Origin: Cereibacter ovatus
GTDB lineage: Bacteria > Pseudomonadota > Alphaproteobacteria > Rhodobacterales > Rhodobacteraceae
Reading direction: 5' to 3'
Assembly: GCF_900207575.1 (NCBI RefSeq)
Contig: NZ_OAOQ01000001.1
Location: forward strand, 310,001-374,000
DNA length: 64,000 nt
The translations under genes were made by a program, and so were the position numbers. Below are positions 19,284 through 28,569 of this stretch, piece after piece. Each line of letters opens with the position of its first letter. The first letter of the stretch is position 1. The notes beneath the pieces were generated by a model, which made no database searches, had not been told where the DNA came from, and saw only the letters and a program-made list of their open reading frames with translations.

Positions 19284-19722
19284 GGATGAGTATGACAGGC
19301 AGATTATCGGCCATCTGGCCCAGGATGCGCGCCGCCCGCTGACCGAGATCGCCGTTGCGGTCGGGTTGTCGACCTCGGCGGTGAATGAACGTGTCCGCCG
19401 ACTGGTGGCGCAGGGGGCGATCCGGCGCTTCACGCTGGATGCCGCCCCCGAGGCGCTGGGCCTGCCGGTTCTGGCGCTGATCTGGGTGGCGATCCGGCAC
19501 GAGCATGAGCCGGCCTTTCGCATCTTCGCCGCGGATCATCCCGGCATTACCGAATGTCACCATGTCACCGGCGCGTGGTCCTATCTGATCCATCTGCGGG
19601 TCTCGGGGCTGGACGGGGTGGAACGCTTTCTGGCCGAGATGAAGGGGCAGGGCTTTCTGGAGCGGTCCGAAACCATGCTGGCGCTGTCCACGATCCGCAG
19701 CGCGCCTTTGGTGCCGCGATGA
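19282..19722 (+). CDS. Lrp/AsnC family transcriptional regulator
   Basis: A 146-residue regulator. The N-terminal winged helix-turn-helix (DEYDRQIIGHLAQDARRPLT, then AVGLSTSAVNERVRRLVAQG) is followed by the C-terminal RAM ligand-binding domain (ITECHHVTGAWSYLIHLRVS). Lrp-type proteins sense amino acids as octamers. Its stop overlaps the start of a LysE-type exporter gene by 4 bp, so the pair probably forms an amino-acid-induced export operon. ATG 19282 puts the HTH at the usual position; longer upstream frames have no conserved content. Confidence 0.92.
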   Translation: MDEYDRQIIGHLAQDARRPLTEIAVAVGLSTSAVNERVRRLVAQGAIRRFTLDAAPEALGLPVLALIWVAIRHEHEPAFRIFAADHPGITECHHVTGAWSYLIHLRVSGLDGVERFLAEMKGQGFLERSETMLALSTIRSAPLVPR

Positions 19723-20360
19723 TGCTGTTTCTGAAATCCATGGCGATGGGGCTGGCCATTGCCGCGCCGCTGGGGCCGATCGGGGCGCTGTGCATCCAGC
19801 GCACGCTGGCGCAGGGCTTTCGCGCCGGGGTGGCGGGGGGGCTGGGCACGGCGCTGGCCGATGCCGCCTATGCCGCGGCGGCGGCGGCGGGCTTTGCCGC
19901 ATTCGCCGCCGTGCTGGACCGGATCGCGCTGCCGTTGGGGCTGGGGGGCGGGCTGTTCCTGATCTGGCTGGGCGTCTCGGGCCTTCGCCACCGTGCGGGG
20001 GCCGCACCTGCGCCGGCCGCCCGCCGCGGGCTGGCGGGGACGCTGGCCACCACCTTCGTGCTGACGCTGGCCAATCCGGCCACGATCCTGTCCTTCGCCG
20101 CGATCTTTGCCGGGCTTGGCCTTGCGCAACAGGCCGGGGCCGGGGCGGCGGCGCTTGTGGTGGCGGGGGTGTTTGCCGGTTCGATGCTGTGGTGGGTCAT
20201 GCTGTCGGGCGGGGTGGCGCTGGCACATCGCCGCCTGCCTGCCGGCTTTGCGCTGTGGGTGGCGCGCGGCTCTGGTCTGGTGATGCTGGGCTTCGGGCTG
20301 TGGGCGGTGGGGATCGCGGCTTGGCAGGCGGCGCCGCATCTGCTAGCCATCGCCCCATGA
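19719..20360 (+). CDS. LysE family amino-acid exporter
   Basis: A 213-residue inner-membrane protein with about six hydrophobic segments. The N-terminus carries the LysE/RhtB signature (GLAIAAPLGPIGALCIQRTL, with the G-P-(I/V)-(G/N)-x-x-C pattern), and a second conserved segment reads TLANPATILSFAAIFAGLG. These transporters expel amino acids or similar solutes by proton exchange. Coupling to the upstream Lrp-type regulator supports amino-acid export; the substrate is not known. Confidence 0.9.
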   Translation: MMLFLKSMAMGLAIAAPLGPIGALCIQRTLAQGFRAGVAGGLGTALADAAYAAAAAAGFAAFAAVLDRIALPLGLGGGLFLIWLGVSGLRHRAGAAPAPAARRGLAGTLATTFVLTLANPATILSFAAIFAGLGLAQQAGAGAAALVVAGVFAGSMLWWVMLSGGVALAHRRLPAGFALWVARGSGLVMLGFGLWAVGIAAWQAAPHLLAIAP

Positions 20361-20481
20361 CGAGCATCTGCCCCATCGGCTGCATTATTTCCTGCTGACA
20401 TTCGTCGCGGGCTGCTCTTTTTCGTTCCCTCCAAGGTCGTGATATGAGAAAGCCCGCGGGCAGGCCGCCTTGCGAGGACTT

Positions 20482-21972
20482 ATGACGACGATCCGCCTGA
20501 CCAACACCAAGACCCGGAAGAAAGAGGTCTTTACCCCCATCGATCCCGCCAATGTGCGGCTGTATGTCTGCGGGCCGACGGTCTACGACCGCGCGCATCT
20601 GGGCAACGGTCGGCCGGTGGTGGTGTTCGACGTGCTGTTCCGGCTGCTGCGGCAAATCTATGGGGCGGATCACGTCACCTATGTGCGCAACTTCACCGAT
20701 GTCGATGACAAGATCAACGCGGCTGCGCAGGCGAGGAAGGCCGCCGGCGATCCGCGCCCGCTCGAGGATCTGATCCGCGAGCGCACCGATGAGACCATCG
20801 GCTGGTATCACGCCGACATGGACGCGCTTGGCGCGTTGCGCCCCACCGCAGAACCCCGCGCGACCGAATGGATCGGCGCGATGATCGCGATGATCGAGGA
20901 TCTGATCGCAAAGGGCCATGCCTATGAGGCCGCGGGCCATGTGCTGTTCCGGGTGCGCAGCTACCGCGACTATGGTGCGCTGTCGGGGCGCTCGGTCGAT
21001 GACATGATCGCGGGGGCGCGGGTCGAGGTGGCGCCCTTCAAGGAAGACCCGATGGATTTCGTGCTTTGGAAGCCGTCGGATGCCGACCTTCCGGGCTGGG
21101 AGTCGCCTTGGGGCCGCGGCCGCCCCGGCTGGCATATCGAATGTTCGGCCATGTCGCATGAATTGCTGGGTGCGTCCTTCGACATTCATGCCGGCGGCAT
21201 CGACCTGCAATTCCCCCACCACGAAAACGAGATCGCCCAATCCCGCTGCGCCCACCCCGAGGGCGGCTTTGCTAACTACTGGATGCACAATGAGATGCTT
21301 CTGGTGGACGGCAAGAAGATGTCGAAATCGCTTGGCAATTTCTTCACCGTCCGCGACCTGCTGGATCAGGGCTGGCCGGGAGAGGTGATCCGGATGGTCT
21401 ATCTCGGCACGCACTACGGCAAGCCGATGGACTGGACGGAGGAAAAGGCGGAACAGGCAAGGGATACGCTGCGCAAATGGCGACAGCTTACTGAAAATGT
21501 TGAGGCCGCTAATATGCCGGACCCGGCTGTTGTAGCCGCGCTAGCAAATGACTTGAACACCCACGGCGCTATCGGGCAGCTGCACAGATTGGCCGCTGCC
21601 GGAGATGTGGCTGGCCTGAAGGCTTCAGCGAACCTGCTTGGTCTGCTTACGGATGACCTGGCGGACTGGACCTGGCGGCCAGTGTCGGGTGGCGTTGGAA
21701 CACACCATTTCGAGGCGATGGGGATCGCAGCTGGGCCGGCGACAGTTGGCACTTCTCAGCTAAAAGTATTCGATCTGGAGCAGGTCGAGCAGAAGATCGC
21801 CCAAGTGCTGACAGCGCGGAGCGAGGCAAGGGCGGCGCGTGACTACCAGCTTGCCGATCAATACCGCGGCAAATTGCTGGCTGCAGGTGTGTCCGTCAAG
21901 GACCAACCTGGGGGCGCAGTCTGGGAGCTTATGCCGGATTTCGATCCGGCCAAGCTGGAGGCAATTAAGTGA
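20482..21972 (+). CDS. cysS: Cysteinyl-tRNA synthetase
   Basis: Charges tRNA-Cys. The 496-residue class I enzyme has [19 protein letters not shown] (zinc-binding Cys and HIGH-type HLGN), the WHIECSAMS and [10 protein letters not shown] zinc ligands, and the KKMSKSLGN catalytic loop. The ATG at 20482 follows GCGAGGAC. The last third (from about 21475) is unusual: codons such as CTA, AGA, GTA, TCA, ACT and AAA, rare in the rest of the window, become frequent and local GC content falls. The protein remains in frame and complete. The stop overlaps the GTG start of cimA by 4 bp. Confidence 0.95.
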   Translation: MTTIRLTNTKTRKKEVFTPIDPANVRLYVCGPTVYDRAHLGNGRPVVVFDVLFRLLRQIYGADHVTYVRNFTDVDDKINAAAQARKAAGDPRPLEDLIRERTDETIGWYHADMDALGALRPTAEPRATEWIGAMIAMIEDLIAKGHAYEAAGHVLFRVRSYRDYGALSGRSVDDMIAGARVEVAPFKEDPMDFVLWKPSDADLPGWESPWGRGRPGWHIECSAMSHELLGASFDIHAGGIDLQFPHHENEIAQSRCAHPEGGFANYWMHNEMLLVDGKKMSKSLGNFFTVRDLLDQGWPGEVIRMVYLGTHYGKPMDWTEEKAEQARDTLRKWRQLTENVEAANMPDPAVVAALANDLNTHGAIGQLHRLAAAGDVAGLKASANLLGLLTDDLADWTWRPVSGGVGTHHFEAMGIAAGPATVGTSQLKVFDLEQVEQKIAQVLTARSEARAARDYQLADQYRGKLLAAGVSVKDQPGGAVWELMPDFDPAKLEAIK

Positions 21973-23600
21973 ATAGCTCGGAAGTGAAGGAGCGCCTCTA
22001 TCTTTACGACACCACCCTTCGCGACGGGCAGCAGACGCAGGGCGTGCAGTTCTCGACGCAGGAAAAGCGGCAGATCGCGCGGGCGCTGGACGATCTGGGG
22101 GTGGATTACATCGAGGGCGGCTGGCCGGGGGCCAATCCCACCGACAGCGACTTTTTCGCCAATGCCCCCGAAACGCGGGCCCGGCTGGCGGCCTTTGGCA
22201 TGACCAAGCGGGCCGGGCGCTCGGCCGAGAATGACGATGTGCTGGCGGCGGTGCTGGATGCGGGCACCGGCACCGTCTGTCTGGTTGGCAAGGCGCATGA
22301 ATTTCATGTGACGACCGCGCTTGGCGTGACGTTGGACGAGAACCTTGACGCGATCCGGGCCTCGGTTGCTCATGTGGTGGCGAAGGGGCGCGAGGCGATC
22401 CTTGATGCCGAGCATTTCTTTGACGGCTATCGCGCGAACCCCGGCTATGCGCTGGACTGTCTGCGGGCGGCGCTGCAGGCGGGGGCGCGGTGGGTGGTGT
22501 TGTGCGACACCAACGGCGGCACCCTGCCGGCCGAGGTCGGGCAGACCGTCGCGCAGGTGATCGCGGCCGGCATCCCGGGTGACCGGCTGGGCATCCACAC
22601 CCATGACGATACCGGCACGGCCGTGGCGGCCACGCTGGCTGCGGTCGATGCCGGCGCGCGGCAGGTGCAGGGCACGCTGAACGGGCTGGGAGAACGCTGC
22701 GGCAATGCCAACCTGACCGCGCTGATCCCGACTTTCCTGCTGAAAGAGCCTTACGCCAGCCGGTTCGAAACCGGCATCACGGCACAGGCGCTGACGGGGA
22801 TGGTGCGGATCAGCCGCATGCTCGACGACATCCTGAACCGGGTGCCGCGCCGCGCCTCGGCCTATGTCGGCGCCTCGGCCTTCGCGCACAAGGCGGGGCT
22901 TCATGCCTCGGCGATCCTGAAAGACCCTTCGACCTATGAACATATCGATCCGGGGCTGGTCGGCAACGTCCGGGTCATTCCGATGTCCAATCAGGCCGGC
23001 CAATCCAATCTGCGCGCCCGTCTGGCGGCGGCGGGGATCGAGGTTCCGGCCGGCGATCCGCGGCTGTCGCGTATCCTGGATGAGGTGAAGGCGCGCGAGG
23101 ATCAGGGCTATGCCTATGATTCCGCGCAGGCCAGTTTCGAACTGGTGGCGCGGCGGGCGCTGGGTCTGATGCCCAGCTTCTTCGAGGTGAAACGCTATCG
23201 CGTGACGGTGGAACGGCGCCGGCTGGCCGAGGGCACGATGACCCTTTCGGAAGCGGTGGTGGTGGTGCTGATCGACGGGCAGCGGGTGCTGAACGTCTCG
23301 GAAAGTCTGGACGAGGCGGGAACCGAGCGCGGGCCGGTCAACGCGCTGGCGAAGGCGCTGGCCAAGGATCTGGGCCGCTGGCAGTCGGTGATCGATGACA
23401 TGCGGCTGGTGGATTTCAAGGTGCGCGTCACGCAAGGCGGGACGGATGCCGCTACCCGTGTCATCATCGACAGCGAGGACGGGCAGGGCCGGCGCTGGTC
23501 CACGGTGGGGGTGTCGCCCAACATCGTGGACGCCTCGTTCGAGGCGCTTTTGGATGCGGTGAACTGGAAGCTGGTGCGCGACGCGAAGGGGAAGGCATGA
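21969..23600 (+). CDS. cimA: Citramalate synthase
   Basis: Condenses pyruvate with acetyl-CoA to (R)-citramalate, a threonine-independent entry to isoleucine synthesis. The 543-residue protein has the HMGL-like catalytic barrel with [18 protein letters not shown] at the N-terminus (catalytic Arg-Asp), [27 protein letters not shown] and the [20 protein letters not shown] signature. A LeuA-type allosteric C-terminal domain occupies about residues 390-540. The GTG start at 21969 overlaps the cysS stop; a second GTG at 21984 is possible. Isopropylmalate and homocitrate synthases are relatives, but the length and the YDTTLRDG(Q)QTQG motif favour CimA. Confidence 0.9.
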   Translation: MNSSEVKERLYLYDTTLRDGQQTQGVQFSTQEKRQIARALDDLGVDYIEGGWPGANPTDSDFFANAPETRARLAAFGMTKRAGRSAENDDVLAAVLDAGTGTVCLVGKAHEFHVTTALGVTLDENLDAIRASVAHVVAKGREAILDAEHFFDGYRANPGYALDCLRAALQAGARWVVLCDTNGGTLPAEVGQTVAQVIAAGIPGDRLGIHTHDDTGTAVAATLAAVDAGARQVQGTLNGLGERCGNANLTALIPTFLLKEPYASRFETGITAQALTGMVRISRMLDDILNRVPRRASAYVGASAFAHKAGLHASAILKDPSTYEHIDPGLVGNVRVIPMSNQAGQSNLRARLAAAGIEVPAGDPRLSRILDEVKAREDQGYAYDSAQASFELVARRALGLMPSFFEVKRYRVTVERRRLAEGTMTLSEAVVVVLIDGQRVLNVSESLDEAGTERGPVNALAKALAKDLGRWQSVIDDMRLVDFKVRVTQGGTDAATRVIIDSEDGQGRRWSTVGVSPNIVDASFEALLDAVNWKLVRDAKGKA

Positions 23601-23718
23601 CCGGGATGTCTGGCTGTGTCACTGGCGCTGAAAAGGACGCGTCCGGGGTGTCAGCGGCGGTCCGGATTGGCGCATGGCCCCGAAACGGCTGTGGCCGCGT
23701 GCAGGCGGAGCCCGCGAC

Positions 23719-24477
23719 ATGAGCCTGTCCGCCTGCGCTGCGCAGGTCGCGCGTGGCGACCCCGACCGTTTCGCCGCGACCATGGCGGCCCCCGAAGCCG
23801 CCCGGGCCCGGCTGTGGCCGCTTTATGCCTTCAACCTGGAAATCGCCCGTGCCCCCTGGGTTACGGCCGAGCCGATGATCGCGGAAATGCGGCTGCAATT
23901 CTGGCGCGACGTGGTGGCCGATGGCCGTGTGCCCGCGCATGAGGTGGCAGGCCCCCTGGTGGATCTGATCCGAGAGGCGGCGCTGCCGGCCGATCTGCTT
24001 GACCGGATGATCGAGGCCCGGCGCTGGGACATCTGGCGTGAGCCCTTCGTCGACGTGGCTGCGCTTGACGCCCATATCGAGGCGACCTCGGCCGGGCTTT
24101 ACTGGGTGGCGGCGCTTGCCCTTGGGGCCGCGCCGCAGCACGAGGCCGCGGTTCGCGACATCGGCTTTGCCGCGGGGCTGGCGGCATGGCTGCGCGCGGT
24201 GCCCGAACTGGGCGCGCGCGGGCGCCAGCCTTTGCCCGATCCGCGCCCCGAGGCGGTGGCAGCCCTTGCGCGGCAGGGGCTGGCGCGGCTGGATCGCGGG
24301 CGCACGGCGGGCCTGCCGCGGGCGTTGCGTCCGGCGGTTCTGCCGGCATGGCAGGCCGGGCCGGTGCTGCGGATGGCGGCCTTGGACCCCGCAAGGGTAG
24401 CGCGCGGCGCGCTGGCCTTGCCCGAATTTTCCCGCCGCTGGCGGCTGTTGCGCGGCGCCTTTACCGGCCGGATCTAG
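23719..24477 (+). CDS. Squalene/phytoene synthase family protein, NDUFAF6-like
   Basis: A 252-residue member of the trans-isoprenyl-diphosphate-synthase fold. The usual opening (LWPLYAFNLEIARAPW) is recognisable, but the two Asp-rich motifs (DDxxD type) needed to bind prenyl diphosphates are absent: the first position reads NLEIARAPWVTAEPMIAEMR and the second reads GLAAWLRAVPELGARGR. This pattern matches the catalytically dead relatives known in mitochondria as the complex I assembly factor NDUFAF6. Assembly of complex I is therefore a better guess than carotenoid synthesis. The ATG at 23719 overlaps no neighbour; the 3' end overlaps the convergent MFS gene by 4 bp. Confidence 0.8.
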   Translation: MSLSACAAQVARGDPDRFAATMAAPEAARARLWPLYAFNLEIARAPWVTAEPMIAEMRLQFWRDVVADGRVPAHEVAGPLVDLIREAALPADLLDRMIEARRWDIWREPFVDVAALDAHIEATSAGLYWVAALALGAAPQHEAAVRDIGFAAGLAAWLRAVPELGARGRQPLPDPRPEAVAALARQGLARLDRGRTAGLPRALRPAVLPAWQAGPVLRMAALDPARVARGALALPEFSRRWRLLRGAFTGRI

Positions 24478-25694
24478 GGCTCTTTCGGGCGCAGGGCCAG
24501 CCAGATCAGCGCGCCCCCCGCCGCCACAAGAAACGGCAGCATGGCGATGTTGACCGCCTGCCAGCCGGCCTGAACCGTGCCGCCCGAACAGTTCATCAGC
24601 CCGCCCGAGGCCAGCGAGGCCGCCGCCACGCCACCGAACACGATCAGGTCGTTCAGGCCCTGCATCCGGCCGCGCTCTTGCGGGGAATGGGCCGAGGTCA
24701 GCATCGCCGTGGCGCCGATGAAGCCAAAGTTCCAGCCCACCCCCAGCAGCACGAGGGCGGCAAAGAACTGTTCCAGTTCCACGCCGGACAGTGCGACGGC
24801 GCCCGATCCGGCAAGGATCGCCAGCCCCAGCCCCATCACCTTCGCCGCTCCGATCCGGGCGATGATATGGCCGGTGACAAAACTGGGCCCATACATCGCC
24901 AGCACATGCGCCGTGACCACATCGGCCGCGTCGGCGGTGTCGAACCCGCAGCCCACCACCGCCAGCGGCGACGAGGTCATCACCAGATTCATCAGCGCAT
25001 AGGCCACGGTGGCGCAGATCACCGCCACCGCGATCTGCGGATCGCGCAGAAGCTGCATCCGGCTGCGCCCTCCGGTCGCGCCCGGCCTTGGTGCGGCCGG
25101 GCGGGGAATGTCCAGAAAGGCGAACAGCCCCATACCGACAAGGTTCAGCGCGATCGCCGCGACATAGGTGCCCAGAAACGGCACCACCACCGCGTCCGAC
25201 GTAAGCTTCACCACCTGCGGCCCGATCACCGCCGACAACAGCCCCCCCGCCATCACCCACGAGATCGCCTTGGGCCGGAAGCTGTCCGATGCCGTATCGG
25301 CTGCGGCAAAGCGATAGAAGCCCTGCGCCGACATGTAGGTGCCGGTGAACAGCGAACCCAGCAGGAACAGCCCGAACGATGCCTGCATCAGACCCAGGGC
25401 GCAGATCGCCGCCCCCGCCGCGCCGGCCAGCGCGCCGACCAGAAAGCCCGCGCGCCGGCCGAACCGTTGCATCAGCGCCGACAGCGGCGTGGCCGACAGC
25501 ATCGACCCCGCCACCGCCATGGTGATCGGCAGCGTGGCCCAGCAGGCGTTGGGTGCCAGCGTCTGCCCCGCCAGCCCCGCCACGATGAACACCATCGACA
25601 GTTGCGATCCAAGGATCGCCTGCGCGGCGACAAGGACAAGGACATTGCGCCGGGCGCGGGCGTCAGAGGCGGGCAGGGTGGCGGCATCACTCAT
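24474..25694 (-). CDS. MFS transporter
   Basis: A 406-residue inner-membrane protein with about 12 hydrophobic segments in two halves around a short cytoplasmic loop (FLDIPRPAAPRPGATGGRSR). The first half contains LMQRFGRRAGFLVGALAG, the loop 2-3 signature of major facilitator proteins, and the second half has the equivalent MLTSAHSPQERGRMQGLNDL. The closest general type is the drug/metabolite efflux MFS group; no substrate can be named. It is transcribed alone, convergent with the phytoene-synthase-like gene and divergent from alkA. Confidence 0.88.
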   Translation of the reverse strand: MSDAATLPASDARARRNVLVLVAAQAILGSQLSMVFIVAGLAGQTLAPNACWATLPITMAVAGSMLSATPLSALMQRFGRRAGFLVGALAGAAGAAICALGLMQASFGLFLLGSLFTGTYMSAQGFYRFAAADTASDSFRPKAISWVMAGGLLSAVIGPQVVKLTSDAVVVPFLGTYVAAIALNLVGMGLFAFLDIPRPAAPRPGATGGRSRMQLLRDPQIAVAVICATVAYALMNLVMTSSPLAVVGCGFDTADAADVVTAHVLAMYGPSFVTGHIIARIGAAKVMGLGLAILAGSGAVALSGVELEQFFAALVLLGVGWNFGFIGATAMLTSAHSPQERGRMQGLNDLIVFGGVAAASLASGGLMNCSGGTVQAGWQAVNIAMLPFLVAAGGALIWLALRPKEP

Positions 25695-25833
25695 GCGACT
25701 TGCCTAATGCGAAGGGCCGGGCGGCGTCCAGCGAAAAGCCGGGGGGGCGGGATCGGGCGTGGCAGCCCTCCAGCCCTCCGCCGGTGAACCGCGCGATCCA
25801 AAGCGCGGTCGGCGGCTTTGTCGGGTCTTTGGC

Positions 25834-25867
25834 GCCCGATCCAGCCGTGCGACCCAAGGGATCGGGC
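25834..25867. repeat. Inverted repeat upstream of alkA
   Basis: Nine-base arms GCCCGATCC (25834-25842) and GGATCGGGC (25859-25867) flank a 16-base centre in the divergent gap between the MFS gene and alkA. It could be an operator or an mRNA leader hairpin; the sequence alone does not decide. Confidence 0.35.
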
Positions 25868-25901
25868 TGGACGGGCGTCGCCCGCGCGCCATCTTTGGCC
25901 G

Positions 25902-26531
25902 ATGAGCGGACGCATCCTGACCTCTGACGCCTGCATTGCCGAGGGCATGGCTTGGCTTGCCCTGCGCGAGCCGCGCTTTGCCGAGGCGCAGGCGCTGACC
26001 GGCCCGCCGCCGCTGCGCCGCAGCGCCGGGGGATTTGCCGCGCTGGCGGGGGCGATCCTCGGCCAGCAGGTCTCGGTCGCCTCGGCCGCGGCGATGCGGG
26101 CGCGGATGGCGGCGGCGGGGCTGCTGACCCCCGCGGCGGTTCTGGCCACGGATGAAGATGCCCTGCGCGCCTGCGGCCTGTCGGCGTCCAAGCGGCGCTA
26201 TGTCCGGGCGCTGGCCGGGGCCGCGATCGACTATGATCGGCTGGCCGATCTGACGGACGAACAGGTGGTCCAGACGCTGACCGCGCTGCCGGGCATCGGC
26301 CGCTGGACGGCCGAACTTTATGCGATGACCGCGCTCGGCCGGGCGGATGTGCTGTGCGCGGGCGATCTGGCGTTGCAGGAAGCGGTGCGGCTGTTGTTCC
26401 GGCTGGACGCCCGTCCGTCCGAACGCGCGTTTCGCGCCATGGCCGCGGACTGGCACCCGTGGCGCGGCGTTGCGGCGCGGGCCTTGTGGGCCTATTACCG
26501 TCAGGCAAAGGGACGGGAAGGAACCGCATGA
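25902..26531 (+). CDS. alkA: DNA-3-methyladenine glycosylase II, AlkA type
   Basis: Base-excision repair enzyme that removes alkylated purines. The 209-residue protein has the helix-hairpin-helix fold: LAGAILGQQVSVASAAAMRA, the hairpin LPGIGRWTAELYAM, and the catalytic aspartate in DVLCAGDLALQEAV, followed by the WHPWRGVAARALWAYYR ending that is common to AlkA. It lacks the N-terminal domain of E. coli AlkA (282 aa), as do many short bacterial homologues. The ATG at 25902 was chosen for homology length; an upstream in-frame ATG at 25818 exists. It overlaps the following hydrolase gene by 4 bp. Confidence 0.88.
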   Translation: MSGRILTSDACIAEGMAWLALREPRFAEAQALTGPPPLRRSAGGFAALAGAILGQQVSVASAAAMRARMAAAGLLTPAAVLATDEDALRACGLSASKRRYVRALAGAAIDYDRLADLTDEQVVQTLTALPGIGRWTAELYAMTALGRADVLCAGDLALQEAVRLLFRLDARPSERAFRAMAADWHPWRGVAARALWAYYRQAKGREGTA

Positions 26532-27193
26532 CACGCAAGCTGAATTTTGGCCGCCGCGAGGCCGCCTCGGGCCGGGCGAAAAGCCTTGTCGTCTTTCTGC
26601 ACGGCTATGGCGCCGATGGCGCCGACCTGCTGGGTCTGGCCGATCCGCTGGCGCCACATCTGCCCGATACCGTCTTCGTGGCCCCCGATGCGCCGGAAGC
26701 CTGCCGCGCCAATGGCTTTGGCTTTCAGTGGTTCCCGATCCCGTGGCTGGATGGCTCGTCCGAGGCGATGGCGGCCGAGGGTCTTGCCGCCGCCGCCTGC
26801 GATCTTGACGCCTTTCTTGACGAGCTGCTGGAAGCCGAGGGGCTGGGCCCGGAGGCGCTGGCGCTGGTGGGCTTTTCGCAGGGCACGATGATGGCGCTGC
26901 ATGTCGCGCCACGGCGGGCGGCGGAAATCGCGGGCATCGTCGGCTTTTCGGGGCGGCTGCTGGCGCCTGACCGACTGGCCGACGAGGCGCGGGTGAAGCC
27001 GCCGGTCCTGCTGATTCATGGCGATGCCGACCCGGTGGTGCCCTTTGCCGACATGAGCCTTGCCGGCGAGGCGCTGTCGCGGGCGGGCTTTACCACCTAT
27101 GGCCATGTGATGAAGGGCACGGGCCACGGCATTGCCCCCGACGGGCTGTCGGTGGCGCTGGCCTTTCTGAAGGACCGCCTGCCCGCGGCGTGA
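26528..27193 (+). CDS. Alpha/beta hydrolase, phospholipase/carboxylesterase family
   Basis: A 221-residue serine esterase of the short carboxylesterase (Abhydrolase_2) family. VFLHGYGADGADLLGLADPL holds the oxyanion HG motif, LVGFSQGTMMALH the nucleophile elbow (G-F-S-Q-G), IHGDADPVVPF the catalytic aspartate and GTGHGIAPDG the histidine. No signal peptide is visible, so it is probably cytoplasmic. It is translationally coupled to alkA; the natural substrate is unknown. Confidence 0.9.
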   Translation: MTRKLNFGRREAASGRAKSLVVFLHGYGADGADLLGLADPLAPHLPDTVFVAPDAPEACRANGFGFQWFPIPWLDGSSEAMAAEGLAAAACDLDAFLDELLEAEGLGPEALALVGFSQGTMMALHVAPRRAAEIAGIVGFSGRLLAPDRLADEARVKPPVLLIHGDADPVVPFADMSLAGEALSRAGFTTYGHVMKGTGHGIAPDGLSVALAFLKDRLPAA

Positions 27194-27201
27194 CCGGCGC
27201 T

Positions 27202-27232
27202 GTGCGCGCCCGGCCTTGGGCGGGGCGCGCAC
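27202..27232. terminator. GC-rich hairpin between convergent genes
   Basis: Ten-base arms GTGCGCGCCC and GGGCGCGCAC around an 11-base centre sit between the ends of the hydrolase gene and the flavoprotein gene. There is no T-run on either strand, so it would be a weak or factor-assisted terminator. Confidence 0.45.
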
Positions 27233-27248
27233 CGTCGGGGCGATTGCC

Positions 27249-28268
27249 TCAGGCGGTTGCGGTGCCTTTTGCCGCGATCCGCGCCGAGCAGAGCGCCCCG
27301 CCCACCGTGCGCAGCGCGGCCTTGCGCGCATCGCCCAGCACCAGTGCGCCATCGCGCAGGGACGACCGTCCCCGGTCGTCACAGGGGCACCAGCCGCTGT
27401 CATCGGCCAGTCCCGCGGTCCGCGCGATGGCGCCCGCCCAAAGCGGCGGCACGAAGTTCACCACATCGGCCTTGAGCCGGCCGGCTGCGGTCTCGATCAG
27501 GCCGCGCGGTGCATCGATTGCCTGCACGACCCCGCCTTGGGCCGCGGTCAGCCAGCGCAGCCCCTGCGGGGCGGCCGTCTGCGCAAAGGCCCGGGCCAGA
27601 TCGTCGGTCGCAGACGCGTCAATCACGGTCAGCCGCGCGTCCGGGCGGTTTGCCGCCAGATGGTGGGCAAGGGCCGCGGCGCGGGCGACCGCGGCCTGCG
27701 GATGGCTGACATCTGCGGGCAGGCGCAACACGACATGGCCGCGGTCGGGCAGGGCGGCAAGCTGCGCCGCCAGACGACGCGCCTCGCGTGGGCTGCCCCA
27801 GGCGGCGGGCCAGACATGGCGGGCCATGGCGTCAAGGCCGGGGATGGATTCGTCGCGCGGGGCGGTGCCGGGGGCCAGCAGCAGTCGGTCGAAAGCAAGC
27901 TGGCGATTGCTGAACAGCGCCAGCCGAGCCGCGGACCAGTCGATGTCCACCACGTCGTCCAGAACGACCTGAATGCCCGCAGCCTTCAGCGCCGCAAGGC
28001 CGGCCTCGGCGCGGGGGCGGACGAAGGCGGCGGCGGCGGGATCGTGCGCCCCATCCGCCAACCGACCGGGATCGCGCTCGACCAGAAGGATCCGCGCCCC
28101 GGGGCTTGCCGCGCGCAGGGCCAGCGCGGCTTCGGCCCCGGCCGGGCCGCCGCCGATCACAATGGCGCGCTCGCCCGGGCGCAGGCGGACGGCAAGCCCC
28201 CCCGACGCGGCAAGCGCAGAGGCGGCGACAAGGCCAAGGGTGAACTGGCGGCGGCTTACGCGATGCAT
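27249..28268 (-). CDS. Tat-exported FAD-dependent oxidoreductase, flavocytochrome-c sulfide dehydrogenase (FccB)-like
   Basis: A 339-residue flavoprotein. The N-terminus has a twin-arginine signal (SRRQFTLGLVAASALAASGG), followed by the Rossmann motif AIVIGGGPAGAEAALALR. The C-terminal FAD contact GALVLGDA and the SGWCPCDDRGRSSLRDG segment resemble FccB/SoxF. FccB-type enzymes use a redox disulfide between a mid-protein Cys (in a CPxxPYER-type segment) and the late Cys. Here the middle segment reads LPADVSHPQAAVARAAALAH and has no cysteine, so sulfide oxidation by that mechanism looks impossible. The gene is the last of the rnf operon, 43 bp after rnfH. A periplasmic electron-transfer role linked to Rnf is plausible but unproven. 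Confidence 0.8.
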   Translation of the reverse strand: MHRVSRRQFTLGLVAASALAASGGLAVRLRPGERAIVIGGGPAGAEAALALRAASPGARILLVERDPGRLADGAHDPAAAAFVRPRAEAGLAALKAAGIQVVLDDVVDIDWSAARLALFSNRQLAFDRLLLAPGTAPRDESIPGLDAMARHVWPAAWGSPREARRLAAQLAALPDRGHVVLRLPADVSHPQAAVARAAALAHHLAANRPDARLTVIDASATDDLARAFAQTAAPQGLRWLTAAQGGVVQAIDAPRGLIETAAGRLKADVVNFVPPLWAGAIARTAGLADDSGWCPCDDRGRSSLRDGALVLGDARKAALRTVGGALCSARIAAKGTATA

Positions 28269-28311
28269 GAGGGGCTCTCCTTGCGGGCCGTGGCGGGACA
28301 GGCGCGGGGGA

Positions 28312-28569
28312 TCATTGTTTCTTTTCCAGCAGTTCGGCTTCGGGATGGATCGGGCGGTAGATCTCGACCCGGTCGCCTTCCCGCAGCACCCGGTCGAGCG
28401 GACAGATCGCACCGAAGATGCCGATCTTGTTCAGGGCAAGGTCGATCTCGGGGAATTGGGCCAGAAGGCCGGATCGTTCGATGGCCTCTTGCGCACTTGC
28501 GCCTTCGGGCACGTCGACGTGCTTCCAGACCTGAACGGTCGGCTTGGCATAGGCGACACCCACGATCAT
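28312..28569 (-). CDS. rnfH: RnfH family protein
   Basis: A small 85-residue protein with a ubiquitin/ThiS-like beta-grasp fold pattern: VGVAYAKPTVQVWKHVDVPE, then IGIFGAICPLDRVLREGDRV and a YRPIHPE ending, which is the RnfH/YfjF signature. RnfH is the last gene of the Rhodobacter capsulatus rnf operon; its biochemical role is unclear. It overlaps rnfE by 4 bp. Confidence 0.9.
   Translation of the reverse strand: MIVGVAYAKPTVQVWKHVDVPEGASAQEAIERSGLLAQFPEIDLALNKIGIFGAICPLDRVLREGDRVEIYRPIHPEAELLEKKQ

Noticed and set aside
23597-23722. A 41-codon frame linking cimA to the phytoene-synthase-like gene by ATGA overlaps at both ends
   Set aside because: The overlaps are suggestive, but the translation is featureless, has no ribosome-binding site of note and no hydrophobic or structured segment; probably a leader by chance.
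27249-28268. Sulfide dehydrogenase (SoxF/FccB) function
   Set aside because: The mid-protein active-site cysteine is missing and no cytochrome partner or sox gene is nearby, so the specific name was not given.
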